Positions 7,592-15,350 of a DNA stretch of 34,721 nt are shown here, piece by piece (the first letter of the stretch is position 1; the number at the start of each line of letters is the position of its first letter). The stretch comes from Bacteroidota bacterium (GTDB taxonomy: Bacteria > Bacteroidota > Bacteroidia > Bacteroidales > JACABE01), in NCBI GenBank assembly GCA_026391675.1, contig JAPLDQ010000010.1, forward strand, positions 1 to 34,721, written 5' to 3'. The position numbers and the translations under genes were made by a program. The notes under the pieces are model-generated. The model had not been told where the DNA came from. It ran no database searches and saw only the letters and a list, made by a program, of their open reading frames with translations.

Positions 7592-8472
7592 TGAATCCGT
7601 CACCCTTAGATCAGTTTAAGTATTTTTTCAGACAGAAAACCACACTGGTTCAGCTGATTAAAATCAATATATATGTTTGGTTGGCTGTCACCCTGATTTC
7701 ATTGTTTTCGTTTTTATTTCAGACTCCGATAACCAATAAGGTATTGGCATGGCTGGAATTGCCTGCAAATACAACAGTACTGTTGCAGCGTCCGTGGACT
7801 GTGTTTACCTATATGTTTCTGCAGCAGGATTTCTTTCATATCCTCTTTAATATGATAATGCTGTTTTTTGGCGGCATATTGTTTACCCAATACCTGGGCG
7901 ACAAAAAATTGCTGCAGACCTATATCTGGGGCGGTATTAGCGGCGGTCTGTTTTTTATACTGGCTTATAACGTTTTTCCCGTTTTTGCGCCTGTACTTCC
8001 CTATGCAGCGGCATTGGGCGCTTCGGCTTCGGTAATCGCCATTCTGGTTGCCATTGCTGTTGTAAAACCCGATATGCAGGTGCAATTGATATTACTGGGT
8101 AATGTAAAGCTGAAATATATCGCCATCGGCCTTGTAGCCATTGATCTGATGAGTATTGACAAGAGCAATCCGGGCGGACATATAGCCCATATCGGCGGTG
8201 CTGCTTACGGTGCTTTGATGGCACTGAATTTAAAATATAATGTTTTAAAATTACCTGATTTTAAACTGAACAATATCTTTAGCCCAAAGCCAAAGATGAA
8301 ATATAGCAGAAACGAAAATCAGGGCAGACCTTTGTCTGACGATGAATTTAACCGTCAGAAGGCTGAAAAGCAAAAACGTATTGACGAAATTCTGGATAAG
8401 ATTTCAAAAACAGGCTATGATAAGCTGACCAAAGAAGAAAAAGAATTTTTGTTTAAATCCTCTAACAAATAA
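7591..8472 (+). CDS. Rhomboid protease with C-terminal DUF6576-like domain
   Basis: A second, diverged rhomboid of 293 residues. The serine is Ser145 in LGASASV and the histidine is His200 in HIAHIGG, so the dyad is intact. The first histidine of the HxxxxHxxxN loop motif is replaced by Gln (Gln78), while His83 and Asn87 remain. After the membrane domain a soluble charged tail (about 235-293) ends DEILDKISKTGYDKLTKEEK, which I recognise as the small DUF6576 domain found on Bacteroidota rhomboids. The start overlaps the preceding stop by one base. The two paralogs probably act on different substrates or together. Confidence 0.92.
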   Translation: MNPSPLDQFKYFFRQKTTLVQLIKINIYVWLAVTLISLFSFLFQTPITNKVLAWLELPANTTVLLQRPWTVFTYMFLQQDFFHILFNMIMLFFGGILFTQYLGDKKLLQTYIWGGISGGLFFILAYNVFPVFAPVLPYAAALGASASVIAILVAIAVVKPDMQVQLILLGNVKLKYIAIGLVAIDLMSIDKSNPGGHIAHIGGAAYGALMALNLKYNVLKLPDFKLNNIFSPKPKMKYSRNENQGRPLSDDEFNRQKAEKQKRIDEILDKISKTGYDKLTKEEKEFLFKSSNK

Positions 8473-8478
8473 ACTGCT

Positions 8479-9600
8479 ATGGCAAAAAAAACATCTTCCA
8501 CTGTTTTTACAAAAATTGTTTTTTTTGTCAACATACTGTTTGCAGCAGCTTTGGCTGTGTCTTATTCAGCTGTTTATATCAGTCCTGAGAAATACTGGCT
8601 GATTGCTTTTTTCGGGCTTGCCTATCCTTTTCTTTTTTTTATCAATGCCTGCTTTGTAGTTTTCTGGATGGTGCTGTTTAAGAAAACCCTGCTTTTATCG
8701 CTGATTGTAATTTTAATAGGATATCAGTATATTAATAATAGTATTCAGCTTTCGTCGCGCCATTTAAAAAAAGAAGATTCAGCCTTAAAAGTTCTTACTT
8801 ATAACGTGAGGCTTTTTAATGTTTTTAAGCACAATCTGGATGATAAAAAGCGCTATGCCGACAGGGACAGGTTTTTTACCTTTATTAAAGATGAGGCGCC
8901 GGATATTATGTGTTTTCAGGAGTTCTTTTTTGATAAATCGCATCTGTTTAAAACTACTGATACTATATCGAAATTCCAGCAGGCAAGGTATTTTCATGAA
9001 GCCTATTCATCCGATAATGAAAAAGAACAGTATTCCGGTGCCGCAACATTTTCTAAATATCCTATTATTAACCGGGGTAAGGTTGAATTTGAGAAAAAAT
9101 CCGACAACCTTTGTATATTTTCAGATATTGTAAAAGGTAAGGATACCATCAGAATTTATAATGTGCATCTGGAATCCATCCGCTTAAGCAAGGAAGATGA
9201 AATGTTTTACGAGGACATTGCCAAAACAAAAGAACAGGAAAATTTAAGTTTTGGCAGCCGGAAAATTCTTTCGAAGCTCAAACATTCGTTTATAAAACGT
9301 GCATCCCAGGCCAGAAATTTAGCAGAACATATAAAATCATCACCTTATCCCGTTATCCTTTGCGGCGATTTTAACGATACACCCGTTTCCTATGCTTACC
9401 ATACGGTTTCGGCAAAATTGCTGGATGCATTTATCGAAAGTGGTAAGGGCATAGGTAATTCCTATAATGGTAAGTTCCCTTCCTTCCGTATAGATTATAT
9501 TCTTCATTCAGCTGATTTTACTGCTTATGATTTTGAAGTTAAAAAAGCAGATTATTCCGATCATTTTCCGGTTATGGCAAGAATTTTGATGAGGAAGTAG
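8479..9600 (+). CDS. Membrane-anchored endonuclease/exonuclease/phosphatase family protein
   Basis: A 373-residue member of the metal-dependent EEP superfamily. The N-terminal 90 residues carry two or three membrane segments (about 11-33, 40-66, 68-85). The catalytic domain follows: LTYNVRLFN (106-114, Asn109), CFQEFF (Glu148), YNVHLES, CGDFNDTP and the C-terminal SDHFPV with the catalytic His. All core motifs are intact. The membrane anchor suggests action on a phosphodiester or phosphoester at the envelope rather than DNA repair, but the substrate cannot be told from sequence. It sits 6 bases after the rhomboid gene and ends the mutL gene cluster. Confidence 0.9.
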   Translation: MAKKTSSTVFTKIVFFVNILFAAALAVSYSAVYISPEKYWLIAFFGLAYPFLFFINACFVVFWMVLFKKTLLLSLIVILIGYQYINNSIQLSSRHLKKEDSALKVLTYNVRLFNVFKHNLDDKKRYADRDRFFTFIKDEAPDIMCFQEFFFDKSHLFKTTDTISKFQQARYFHEAYSSDNEKEQYSGAATFSKYPIINRGKVEFEKKSDNLCIFSDIVKGKDTIRIYNVHLESIRLSKEDEMFYEDIAKTKEQENLSFGSRKILSKLKHSFIKRASQARNLAEHIKSSPYPVILCGDFNDTPVSYAYHTVSAKLLDAFIESGKGIGNSYNGKFPSFRIDYILHSADFTAYDFEVKKADYSDHFPVMARILMRK

Positions 9601-9991
9601 GTTGAATTAGGAAACTGGAATTAGGAAATTGTAATTAGGCAAAAGGGAATTATGAATTATGAATTATGAATTTATTTACTGCTGTTCATTTTTGTCATGC
9701 TGAGGGGGAATTTTTAATAAAAAAAACAATAAAAATGACCAAAACTTTGCGGCTCTCTGCTTAAAAACTCTGCGGTTCTCTGCGGTTAAATCTTTTTTAC
9801 CGCAGAGAAACGCAAAGAAGTCGCAAAGGACCGCAGAGCAGCAAAATAGCAGGATTTAAAAGTATTGAAAATCATCTGTTTAGTCAATACGTCATTGGTA
9901 ACGGAGTGAAACTTCTCATTACTAAATATTAATTTTAAATTATTAATTTGAAAAGCCAAAAACCAATAACAGATAGAATTTAGAAATTAAG
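9601..9991. repeat. Intergenic region with nested CTCTGCGG hairpins
   Basis: No gene seen. Heptamer-like GAATTAG/GAATTAT phrases occupy 9604-9672. At 9777-9786 TCTCTGCGGT pairs perfectly with ACCGCAGAGA at 9799-9808 across a T-rich 12 nt loop. An outer pair, CTCTGCGGT (9768-9776) with ACCGCAGAG (9830-9838), encloses it. The inner hairpin has no T-run after the stem, so it does not look like an intrinsic terminator. Confidence 0.75.
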
Positions 9992-10897
9992 ATGTTCAGG
10001 AGAGTAGTAATTTTATTTTTATTTATAGTATTGGGGCTGAATTGCAGGGCTCAGCAAAATGTGGATTCTGCAGCTAAGGCTGATACACTTAAACCCTGGA
10101 AAGTAAAAAGTCTGACTACTTTAACTGTTGCTCAGACTACTTACAGATATTGGGCGCAGGGAGGTGAAAACTCATTCAGCGGCATTGCCAACAGCCATAT
10201 TGTTGCCAGATACAGGAAAATAAACGGTTATTGGGAGAATATTTTTGATGCAACCTATGGCCTGATGGAACAAGGGGATAAGGGTTTAATCAAAACCGAT
10301 GATAAATTTGAGTTTACTTCAAATTTTGCATTCAAAGCTTCCGATAAATGGAATTATAATGCACTTATTAACCTGAAGAGCCAGTTTAGCAGAGGTTTTA
10401 AATATCCTGACGATTCAACCGTGGTATCTGACTTCTTTTCGCCGGCTTATTTAATTACATCCTTTGGTCTGGAATACAAACGAAAATATTACAGGGTAAT
10501 GTTATCGGTATTAACAGGGAAAACCACCTTTGTAACCAATAAAAAATTATATGATGCCGGTGCTTATGGTGTGGATAAAGGTAAAAAACTTAAAACAGGA
10601 CTGGGTTCCTATTTGAAGTTTATTTTTAAAAAAGAAGTGGTAAAAAATGTGGAACTGAATAACAGTCTGGAACTTTTCTCCGACTATTTCAATAATCCGC
10701 AGTATATTGATGTGAACTGGGAAGTGTTGTTAAAGATGAAAATCAATTCATTTATGTCGGCCATCATCAATACCAATTTAATTTATGATTACGATACCAA
10801 AGTTATTGTGAAAAATGCCGCCGGCCAGGTAATTTCTTCTGAATCCAAGGTGCAATTTAAGGAAACTTTCGGGATAGGGTTTATGGTAAGTCTTTAA
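9992..10897 (+). CDS. DUF3078 family outer-membrane barrel protein
   Basis: A 301-residue exported protein of the DUF3078 family, widespread in Bacteroidota and of unknown function. A signal peptide (1-21, ending NCRAQ) is followed by WKVKSLTTLTVAQTTYRYWA, the N-terminal hallmark of the family. Many alternating aromatic strands then end in a terminal strand (FKETFGIGFMVSL), as expected for a beta barrel in the outer membrane. It appears to be a single-gene unit: 391 bases of repeats precede it and 249 bases of repeats follow. No promoter matching TAnnTTTG exactly was found upstream. Confidence 0.88.
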   Translation: MFRRVVILFLFIVLGLNCRAQQNVDSAAKADTLKPWKVKSLTTLTVAQTTYRYWAQGGENSFSGIANSHIVARYRKINGYWENIFDATYGLMEQGDKGLIKTDDKFEFTSNFAFKASDKWNYNALINLKSQFSRGFKYPDDSTVVSDFFSPAYLITSFGLEYKRKYYRVMLSVLTGKTTFVTNKKLYDAGAYGVDKGKKLKTGLGSYLKFIFKKEVVKNVELNNSLELFSDYFNNPQYIDVNWEVLLKMKINSFMSAIINTNLIYDYDTKVIVKNAAGQVISSESKVQFKETFGIGFMVSL

Positions 10898-11146
10898 AGA
10901 GAGCACTTGGAGTACTTGGAGTGCCTTGAATGCCTTGAGTACTTGGAGTTATTGGCTGTTGGCTGTTGGCTATTGGTTATTGGTTACAGATAGCTGCTGA
11001 CTTATCAAATTCAAAAATTCAATAGCACCCTCGCCCTTTCTTCTCTTAGTCTCTCAGTCTCTTTGTTTTGCTAACTGCTAACTGCTAACTGCTAACTGCT
11101 AATTGCTAATTGCTAATTCATAACTCATAACTCATAACTCCTCAAC
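10898..11146. repeat. Tandem short phrases between DUF3078 gene and mtgA
   Basis: Arrays of GAGTACTTG/GAGTGCCTTG (10902-10948), GTTGGCT and ATTGGTT (about 10952-10985), CTAACTG x4, CTAATTG x3 and CATAACT x3 (about 11070-11140) fill this gap between converging genes. No terminator-like hairpin with a T-run is evident. Confidence 0.75.
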
Positions 11147-11845
11147 CTACCATTCCACTTTTCCAACTTTCTCCATGGCTTCCAGTATGCGTTGTTTTTT
11201 CATGCTGATGTAAGGAGATGGTGCATCGGGATGCCATTTGCGGGGATTGGGCAGAACGGCTGCAATAAGCGCTGCTTCGTTCCGGTTAAGGTTTTTGGCT
11301 GATTTTTTGAAGTAAGACTGAGCTGCCATTTCAGCTCCGTATATGCCATTGCCCATTTCAATCACATTCAGGTAAACTTCCATAATGCGTCTTTTGCTCC
11401 AGCACAATTCAATCATGCCGGTAAAATAAACCTCAAATCCCTTGCGGACCCATGTCCTGTCGGGCCACAGAAAAACATTTTTGGCAGTTTGCTGCGAAAT
11501 GGTGCTTGCACCCCGCATCCGTTTGCTCTTTTTGTTGAGTTCATTGGCTTTGCGAATGGCTTCGAAGTCGAAACCCCAGTGTTCCTGAAACTGATTGTCT
11601 TCGGAGGCTATAACTGCTTCAACCAGAAAAGGAGAAATGGAATCCAGGGGTATCCACCTTTTATTCATCTCAAGTTTTTCGTCAGAAATGAGCTGTCCGC
11701 AACTTCTTACCAGCATAAGGGGTGTTAAAGGCGGGTTTACAAATCTGTAAAACAATACAATCAGCAGCGTAGATACAAAAAAGAATATCATCAGTCGTTT
11801 GAAAAATTTAAAAACAGAAGCAAAGGAGAATTTTTTTTTGGCCAT
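11147..11845 (-). CDS. mtgA: Monofunctional peptidoglycan glycosyltransferase MtgA
   Basis: A family 51 glycosyltransferase that polymerises lipid II into glycan strands at the outer face of the inner membrane. The 232-residue protein has one N-terminal membrane anchor (about 16-34). The catalytic motif ASEDNQFQEHWG (80-91) has the catalytic Glu82. It is followed by RGASTISQQTAKNVFLW (111-127) and RRIMEVYLNVIEMGNGIYG (152-170). No transpeptidase domain is attached, so it is the monofunctional type. It lies alone on the minus strand. A -7 box reading TATTTTTG on the minus strand (11865-11872) lies 20 bases upstream of the ATG. Confidence 0.95.
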   Translation of the reverse strand: MAKKKFSFASVFKFFKRLMIFFFVSTLLIVLFYRFVNPPLTPLMLVRSCGQLISDEKLEMNKRWIPLDSISPFLVEAVIASEDNQFQEHWGFDFEAIRKANELNKKSKRMRGASTISQQTAKNVFLWPDRTWVRKGFEVYFTGMIELCWSKRRIMEVYLNVIEMGNGIYGAEMAAQSYFKKSAKNLNRNEAALIAAVLPNPRKWHPDAPSPYISMKKQRILEAMEKVGKVEW

Positions 11846-11864
11846 TGATATCTTTTATTTTGAG

Positions 11865-11872
11865 CAAAAATA
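11865..11872 (-). promoter_or_regulatory. -7 box for mtgA
   Basis: TATTTTTG on the minus strand matches TAnnTTTG. No TTG was found at the ideal -33 distance. The next upstream DNA belongs to a palindromic repeat element. Confidence 0.4.
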
Positions 11873-11888
11873 GTGTTTTTTCTTTTTT

Positions 11889-12110
11889 TTTAACTTTTTT
11901 CTTGATAAAAAACATAGAAAAAATCAAGACTCCAAATCCTTTACTTCAAAACTACGGCTTTTAAATCCCTGCGCAATACAAGCCGTAGCGAAAAAAACTT
12001 TATTGCATTTAAGTTTCTTTTGAACTTCGCTATCTTCTGTATTGCTTGCGCAAGGACACCGCTATTTAAAAGCTCTTGTTTTGTAACGTAAAGTATTTGA
12101 GGTCGGTCAG
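11889..12110. repeat. Palindromic interspersed element, copy 1
   Basis: A conserved core of 187 nt (11924-12110) matches 31444-31630; the first 33 bases are identical. The element folds on itself. CAAAT, CTTTAC and AAAAC on the left pair with GTTTT, GTAAAG and ATTTG on the right. Next comes a 10 bp helix, GCTTTTAAAT (11957-11966) with ATTTAAAAGC (12064-12073). Inside it GTAGCGAA pairs with TTCGCTA, and GCAATACA with TGTATTGC. A poorly preserved ACTTTTTTCTTGAT/AAAAAA hairpin precedes it. The helix at 11957 differs from copy 2 by three base pairs, all compensated. No open frame is convincing. It could be a MITE-like element or a structured RNA. Confidence 0.75.
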
Positions 12111-12265
12111 TAGTCGAAGCCAGGGAAGGTACTACGGATTTTTAAAATCCTGAAGATATTCAATAATTATTTTAACGTTCAACAATGTTTGTTAACTACT
12201 AATTTTATATTTTAGCTGTAAATTTATAATCAGCTGCCTGAAATAATCTCTTAATACTTCAAATT

Positions 12266-12640
12266 ATGGATAAACCAAAAACCATCCGCTATGCTTTATT
12301 TGTCGTCATCCTCATCGTTCTGGCAAATTTTCTGATGAATTTATGCAATAGAAGCGAAATAAATAAAGCCAAAGACGACATCAACAAGGCTAAGGAAAAG
12401 ATAGAAACTGCCATTGTAAAGATTGACAGTGCTCAAATACGTATATACAGCCTGATTGACAGCATAAATGCCGACAGACAGCGGATAGATGAAATGAAGA
12501 CTGATTTTATCATGCTGAATACCGGCATGCAGTCGAAAATAAATAGGCAGTCAGGGAAAATCAAGCCCTTACTGGACAGTGTTAAGGCCGGCCAACATAA
12601 GCTGCATGCACTGAAGAAAGAACTGAAAACGCTAAAATAA
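12266..12640 (+). CDS. Membrane-anchored coiled-coil protein
   Basis: A 124-residue protein of unrecognised family. One membrane segment (about 9-26) follows a short basic N-terminus, and the rest (about 30-124) is Lys, Asp, Ile and Leu rich with heptad-like repeats (EINKAKDDINKAKEKIETA), as in a long coiled coil that probably projects into the periplasm. It lies 5 bases before the next gene, which also combines coiled-coil character with a membrane segment, so the two likely form an operon and perhaps a complex. No promoter with an exact -7 box was found; TAATTTTA at 12200-12207 is a 7 of 8 match. Confidence 0.7.
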   Translation: MDKPKTIRYALFVVILIVLANFLMNLCNRSEINKAKDDINKAKEKIETAIVKIDSAQIRIYSLIDSINADRQRIDEMKTDFIMLNTGMQSKINRQSGKIKPLLDSVKAGQHKLHALKKELKTLK

Positions 12641-12645
12641 AAGAT

Positions 12646-13185
12646 ATGAGAAATATAATAAAATGCTTGCTGATACTGTTCTGCATTTCTGTTTCATTAA
12701 GTTTTCAAACCTATGCTCAGGCAACTGTAAATATTAAAAATGCAGATATTGAGAAGCCACTCACAACGGTCAAAGGGCAAACCCTGAAAATTCTGTGCGA
12801 TTCCGTCATACTTATCAGCCCCCTGCGTTTTCATATGTACGAGAAAGCCCGCAACTCAATTATTTCGACGGATTTTGAAAAATCACTGCATTTGTTTGAT
12901 GTGTATAATGAACAGATGCAGACTTATAAACAATGGAATGATTCATTGCAGATGAAATACAACGAACTGAATGCCTTATTTGTCAATAATCTGGATAATA
13001 CAAAAACCGGCCTGATTCAGATCAATACCAATCTTACTGTTGCCAAAGACAGCCTGAACTCAGCAAATAATCACCTGGATCAGGCATTGCTGCATCTGAA
13101 AGCTGCCAACCGTGAGAAATGGTATTTCGGTACTGTTGGCTTTCTGCTGGGCACTTTGCTAACTGTGCTGGTAGTTTCCAAGTAA
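12646..13185 (+). CDS. Exported protein with C-terminal membrane anchor
   Basis: A 179-residue protein of unrecognised family. It has a signal peptide (1-25, ending QTYAQ), a helical central part with little aromatic content, and a C-terminal membrane segment (about 158-176, GTVGFLLGTLLTVLVVSK). This topology leaves the body in the periplasm, anchored in the inner membrane. The region around 100-155 has an Asn/Leu/Lys pattern suggesting coiled coil. Together with its upstream neighbour it may form an envelope scaffold, but this is inference from topology alone. Confidence 0.7.
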   Translation: MRNIIKCLLILFCISVSLSFQTYAQATVNIKNADIEKPLTTVKGQTLKILCDSVILISPLRFHMYEKARNSIISTDFEKSLHLFDVYNEQMQTYKQWNDSLQMKYNELNALFVNNLDNTKTGLIQINTNLTVAKDSLNSANNHLDQALLHLKAANREKWYFGTVGFLLGTLLTVLVVSK

Positions 13186-13652
13186 TTTAGGCAATAGGCA
13201 TTAGGCATTAGGCAATAGGTATTTAGAAGGCAGAATTTAGAATTTAAAAAGTTGGACACTGATAAAACGGATCTCGCTTTTAGCTAGAAACGCTGATTTA
13301 TACTGATTTTAAACATCCGTTTAATCCGCGTTTCCCATAAGGGATCAGTGTTATCCACATTCCAATAAATTCACAAGAGCTGAATTAATAAAATACAAAT
13401 TTCAAATTAAAATGCAAATCAGGAATTAATAGAGTTTACTTAAAGCTTTTTACTTTTCACTCTTCCTTCATGAATTTATTTTTTTTCTTTGCAAAAATCC
13501 GACGGCATAATTGAAGTGCTCTTTATTCAATTTTCGAAGTTTACTTTTATTAAACCCGTCGGGTTGAAAAAACAAAATCCTTACCCATAGGATTAATTAT
13601 AAAACTATTTTTTTTAAATTAAATTTCAAAAAAACTATTTTATTGCTAAAAC
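13186..13652. repeat. Intergenic repeats between envelope genes and the arsenic island
   Basis: No gene seen. Heptamer-like AGGCATT/AGGCAAT phrases run from 13189 to 13220. An imperfect palindrome spans 13253-13356: CACTGAT (13257-13263) pairs with ATCAGTG (13344-13350), and AAACGGAT (13265-13272) with ATCCGTTT (13315-13322). The perfect odd-centred palindrome AACCCGTCGGGTT is at 13553-13565; its left half recurs in the palindrome near 34418. AT-rich DNA then leads into the first ars promoter. Confidence 0.7.
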
Positions 13653-13672
13653 ATTTCGTAATTTTGCGAAAT
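13653..13672 (+). promoter_or_regulatory. Promoter and probable ArsR operator of block A
   Basis: TAATTTTG (13659-13666), an exact -7 box, lies precisely between the inverted arms ATTTCG (13653-13658) and CGAAAT (13667-13672). A repressor on this site would cover the RNA polymerase contact. A second palindrome, AAAACGTTTT (13676-13685), follows just before the first gene at 13699. No good -33 TTTG is seen. The likely ligand-sensing repressor is the ArsR encoded at 13942. Confidence 0.6.
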
Positions 13673-13698
13673 TATAAAACGTTTTAATAATTATAAAA

Positions 13699-13938
13699 AT
13701 GGAAATAAAAATTTTAGGTACAGGATGTGCAAATTGTAAAACATTAGAAAAATCAGTTAATATAGCTATTGCTGAAATGAAGATTGATGCTAAAATTGAA
13801 AAAGTTGAGGATATTCAAAAGATTATGGGTTACGGAATTATGAGAACTCCAGGACTTGTCATTGACGAAAAAGTGGTTTTAAGTGGCAAAGTCCCTTCAG
13901 TAATAGAGTTGAAAGAAATTATAACAAAAAATCAATAA
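13699..13938 (+). CDS. Small thioredoxin-like redox protein, ArsE-like
   Basis: A 79-residue cytoplasmic thioredoxin-fold protein of the redox-active disulfide protein 2 type. The active CxxC is Cys10-Ala-Asn-Cys13 in GTGCANCK, and the cis-Pro region is RTPGLVIDEKVV. Proteins of this kind accompany ArsP-type permeases. I believe the ArsE subunit of the ArsEFG system (Shewanella putrefaciens), which with ArsF reduces nitrophenyl arsenicals, is of this type, but that link is from memory. As first gene after the promoter, 3 bases before arsR and followed by arsF- and arsG-like genes, an ArsE role is plausible. It would provide thiol electrons in the cytoplasm. Confidence 0.8.
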   Translation: MEIKILGTGCANCKTLEKSVNIAIAEMKIDAKIEKVEDIQKIMGYGIMRTPGLVIDEKVVLSGKVPSVIELKEIITKNQ

Positions 13939-13941
13939 ATT

Positions 13942-14241
13942 ATGGCTACAAAACCCAAATTTACCGCTCAACAGGAGCAAATCGCACGTATTGCCAAAGC
14001 CTTAAGCCATCCGGCAAGGGTATATATTTTAGAAAAATTGAGTGGCTTAAATGCATGCTGTACCAGTGGTGAAATGATAGGTGATATTCCTATAGCCCGT
14101 TCTACTTTATCTCAGCATCTTAAAGAACTGAAGTACTCTGGCCTGATACAGGGTGAAATAGAACCGCCCATGATAAAATATTGCATCAACAGGACAAATT
14201 GGGAGATTGCCAAAATGCTGATGACTGATTTTCTAAAGTGA
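13942..14241 (+). CDS. arsR: ArsR/SmtB family transcriptional repressor (block A)
   Basis: A 99-residue winged-helix metalloregulator. ALSHPARVYIL (20-30) is the family start, and IARSTLSQHLKELKYSGLI (51-69) is the recognition helix and wing. Candidate As(III) ligands are Cys39 and Cys40, located in the helix region where classical ArsR has its CxC, and Cys81 in KYCINR. Cys81 aligns with Cys82 of the second ArsR in the window. It sits second in its operon, 3 bases after the thioredoxin-like gene, giving autoregulation through the inverted repeat at 13653-13672. Confidence 0.92.
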   Translation: MATKPKFTAQQEQIARIAKALSHPARVYILEKLSGLNACCTSGEMIGDIPIARSTLSQHLKELKYSGLIQGEIEPPMIKYCINRTNWEIAKMLMTDFLK

Positions 14242-14325
14242 TTTTTAAAATTAATAAGATGAAGATTTGAAAATGCATCATTTCGTAAATAATAGAAATA
14301 ATATTAAAAATTAACAACTAAAAGT

Positions 14326-14844
14326 ATGAATACAAAAAAAATCTTAATTTTCGCAAGCATAATATTATTGTTTGCAGCCTGTAATAATAGCAGCAATAAG
14401 AGTGAAAACAATCAGGCAGATACATATAAAGCAGCCAAATCAGATTCTACAGAGATTAAGGATACTGCTGTCCAGACTGCTTCTGCTTCTCAAAATCCTG
14501 ACGCAAAACAAGCTGTTGTCATGATTTACAATTTTCATGTAACCAATCGTTGTGCCAGCTGTATTGCAATAGAAGAAGCCACGACCAAAACCTTGAATAC
14601 CTATTTTGCAAATGAAGTAAAACAAGGAAGAATTAAACGACAGATATTGAATGTGGATGATAAAGCCAATAATAAGATTTCCGAGAAATATCAGGCTTTT
14701 GGTTCAGGTCTGTTTATTACCCGGATATTTCAGGGTAAAGAAACCACAACTGACATGACCGGAGATGGTTTTAAATTTGCCAGAAACAAAGAAGAAAGAT
14801 TTATTGAACTACTGAAATTTCAAATTAAAGAATATTTAAAATAA
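14326..14844 (+). CDS. ArsF-like thioredoxin-fold lipoprotein
   Basis: A 172-residue lipoprotein (lipobox FAAC, Cys19) with a Ser/Asn/Lys-rich linker to about 62 and a thioredoxin-like domain opening IYNFHVTNRCASCIAIE, with CxxC at Cys76 and Cys79. I recognise the FHxTNRCxxC signature as that of the family annotated as nitrophenyl compound nitroreductase subunit ArsF. In the described ArsEFG system ArsE and ArsF reduce nitrophenyl arsenicals to aminophenyl forms. The lipoprotein signal places this copy outside the cytoplasm. A paralog follows after 5 bases. The gap of 84 bases after arsR is AT-rich with no terminator. The exact reaction of this protein is inferred. Confidence 0.82.
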   Translation: MNTKKILIFASIILLFAACNNSSNKSENNQADTYKAAKSDSTEIKDTAVQTASASQNPDAKQAVVMIYNFHVTNRCASCIAIEEATTKTLNTYFANEVKQGRIKRQILNVDDKANNKISEKYQAFGSGLFITRIFQGKETTTDMTGDGFKFARNKEERFIELLKFQIKEYLK

Positions 14845-14849
14845 CAAAA

Positions 14850-15284
14850 ATGAAGAAATTATATTTAATGATAGCAATATCATTTATGGCATCAATATCT
14901 TACGGCCAAATTAAAGAAACTGTAACTACAGATAAAAATATCAATTCTAAGTTAAAGCTTCAAATCTACTATTTCCACCTTACTAATCGTTGTCATACAT
15001 GTACCAGTATTGAAGCTGAATTGCGTAAAGGATTGGATTCTTTATTCATTAAAGATTTAAATACAGACATACTGAGATTTGCTTCATTAAATTGCGAAAC
15101 AAAAGAAAATGAAGCTATAGCGAGAAAATACGATGCTTATGGAGCTACGCTGGCATTTACTGTATTTAAGGATGGAAAAGAAATCAAAAAAATTGATCTG
15201 ACAAACTGGGCATTTGCTAAAATTCATAAACCTGAAATTTTCTCTGCTGAGTTAAAGCAGAAAATTCAGGAAATAATTAAATAG
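14850..15284 (+). CDS. Second ArsF-like thioredoxin-fold protein (periplasmic)
   Basis: A 144-residue paralog of the preceding protein, with a cleavable signal peptide (1-20, SISYGQ) instead of a lipobox. The domain opens YYFHLTNRCHTCTSIE with CxxC at Cys48 and Cys51, plus an extra Cys82 in SLNCETKENE. The C-terminal half (KYDAYGATLAFTVFKDGK) matches the other copy's KYQAFGSGLFITRIFQGK. The two copies in tandem, one lipid-anchored and one soluble, may pass electrons or a substrate to each other or to the CcdA-like ArsG permease encoded next. Confidence 0.82.
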   Translation: MKKLYLMIAISFMASISYGQIKETVTTDKNINSKLKLQIYYFHLTNRCHTCTSIEAELRKGLDSLFIKDLNTDILRFASLNCETKENEAIARKYDAYGATLAFTVFKDGKEIKKIDLTNWAFAKIHKPEIFSAELKQKIQEIIK

Positions 15285-15350
15285 CCTTTGTCTATAAAAT
15301 CTGCTTTATAATAATTTTTAAATTAATTCATTTTAAAATTTTCAAATTAA

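Noticed and set aside
8819-9133. 104-codon plus-strand frame inside the EEP gene
   Set aside because: It overlaps a gene with all catalytic motifs and has no recognisable features of its own.
11924-12110. tRNA or known riboswitch in the palindromic element
   Set aside because: No cloverleaf, T-loop or known riboswitch core could be matched; the fold is one long interrupted hairpin.
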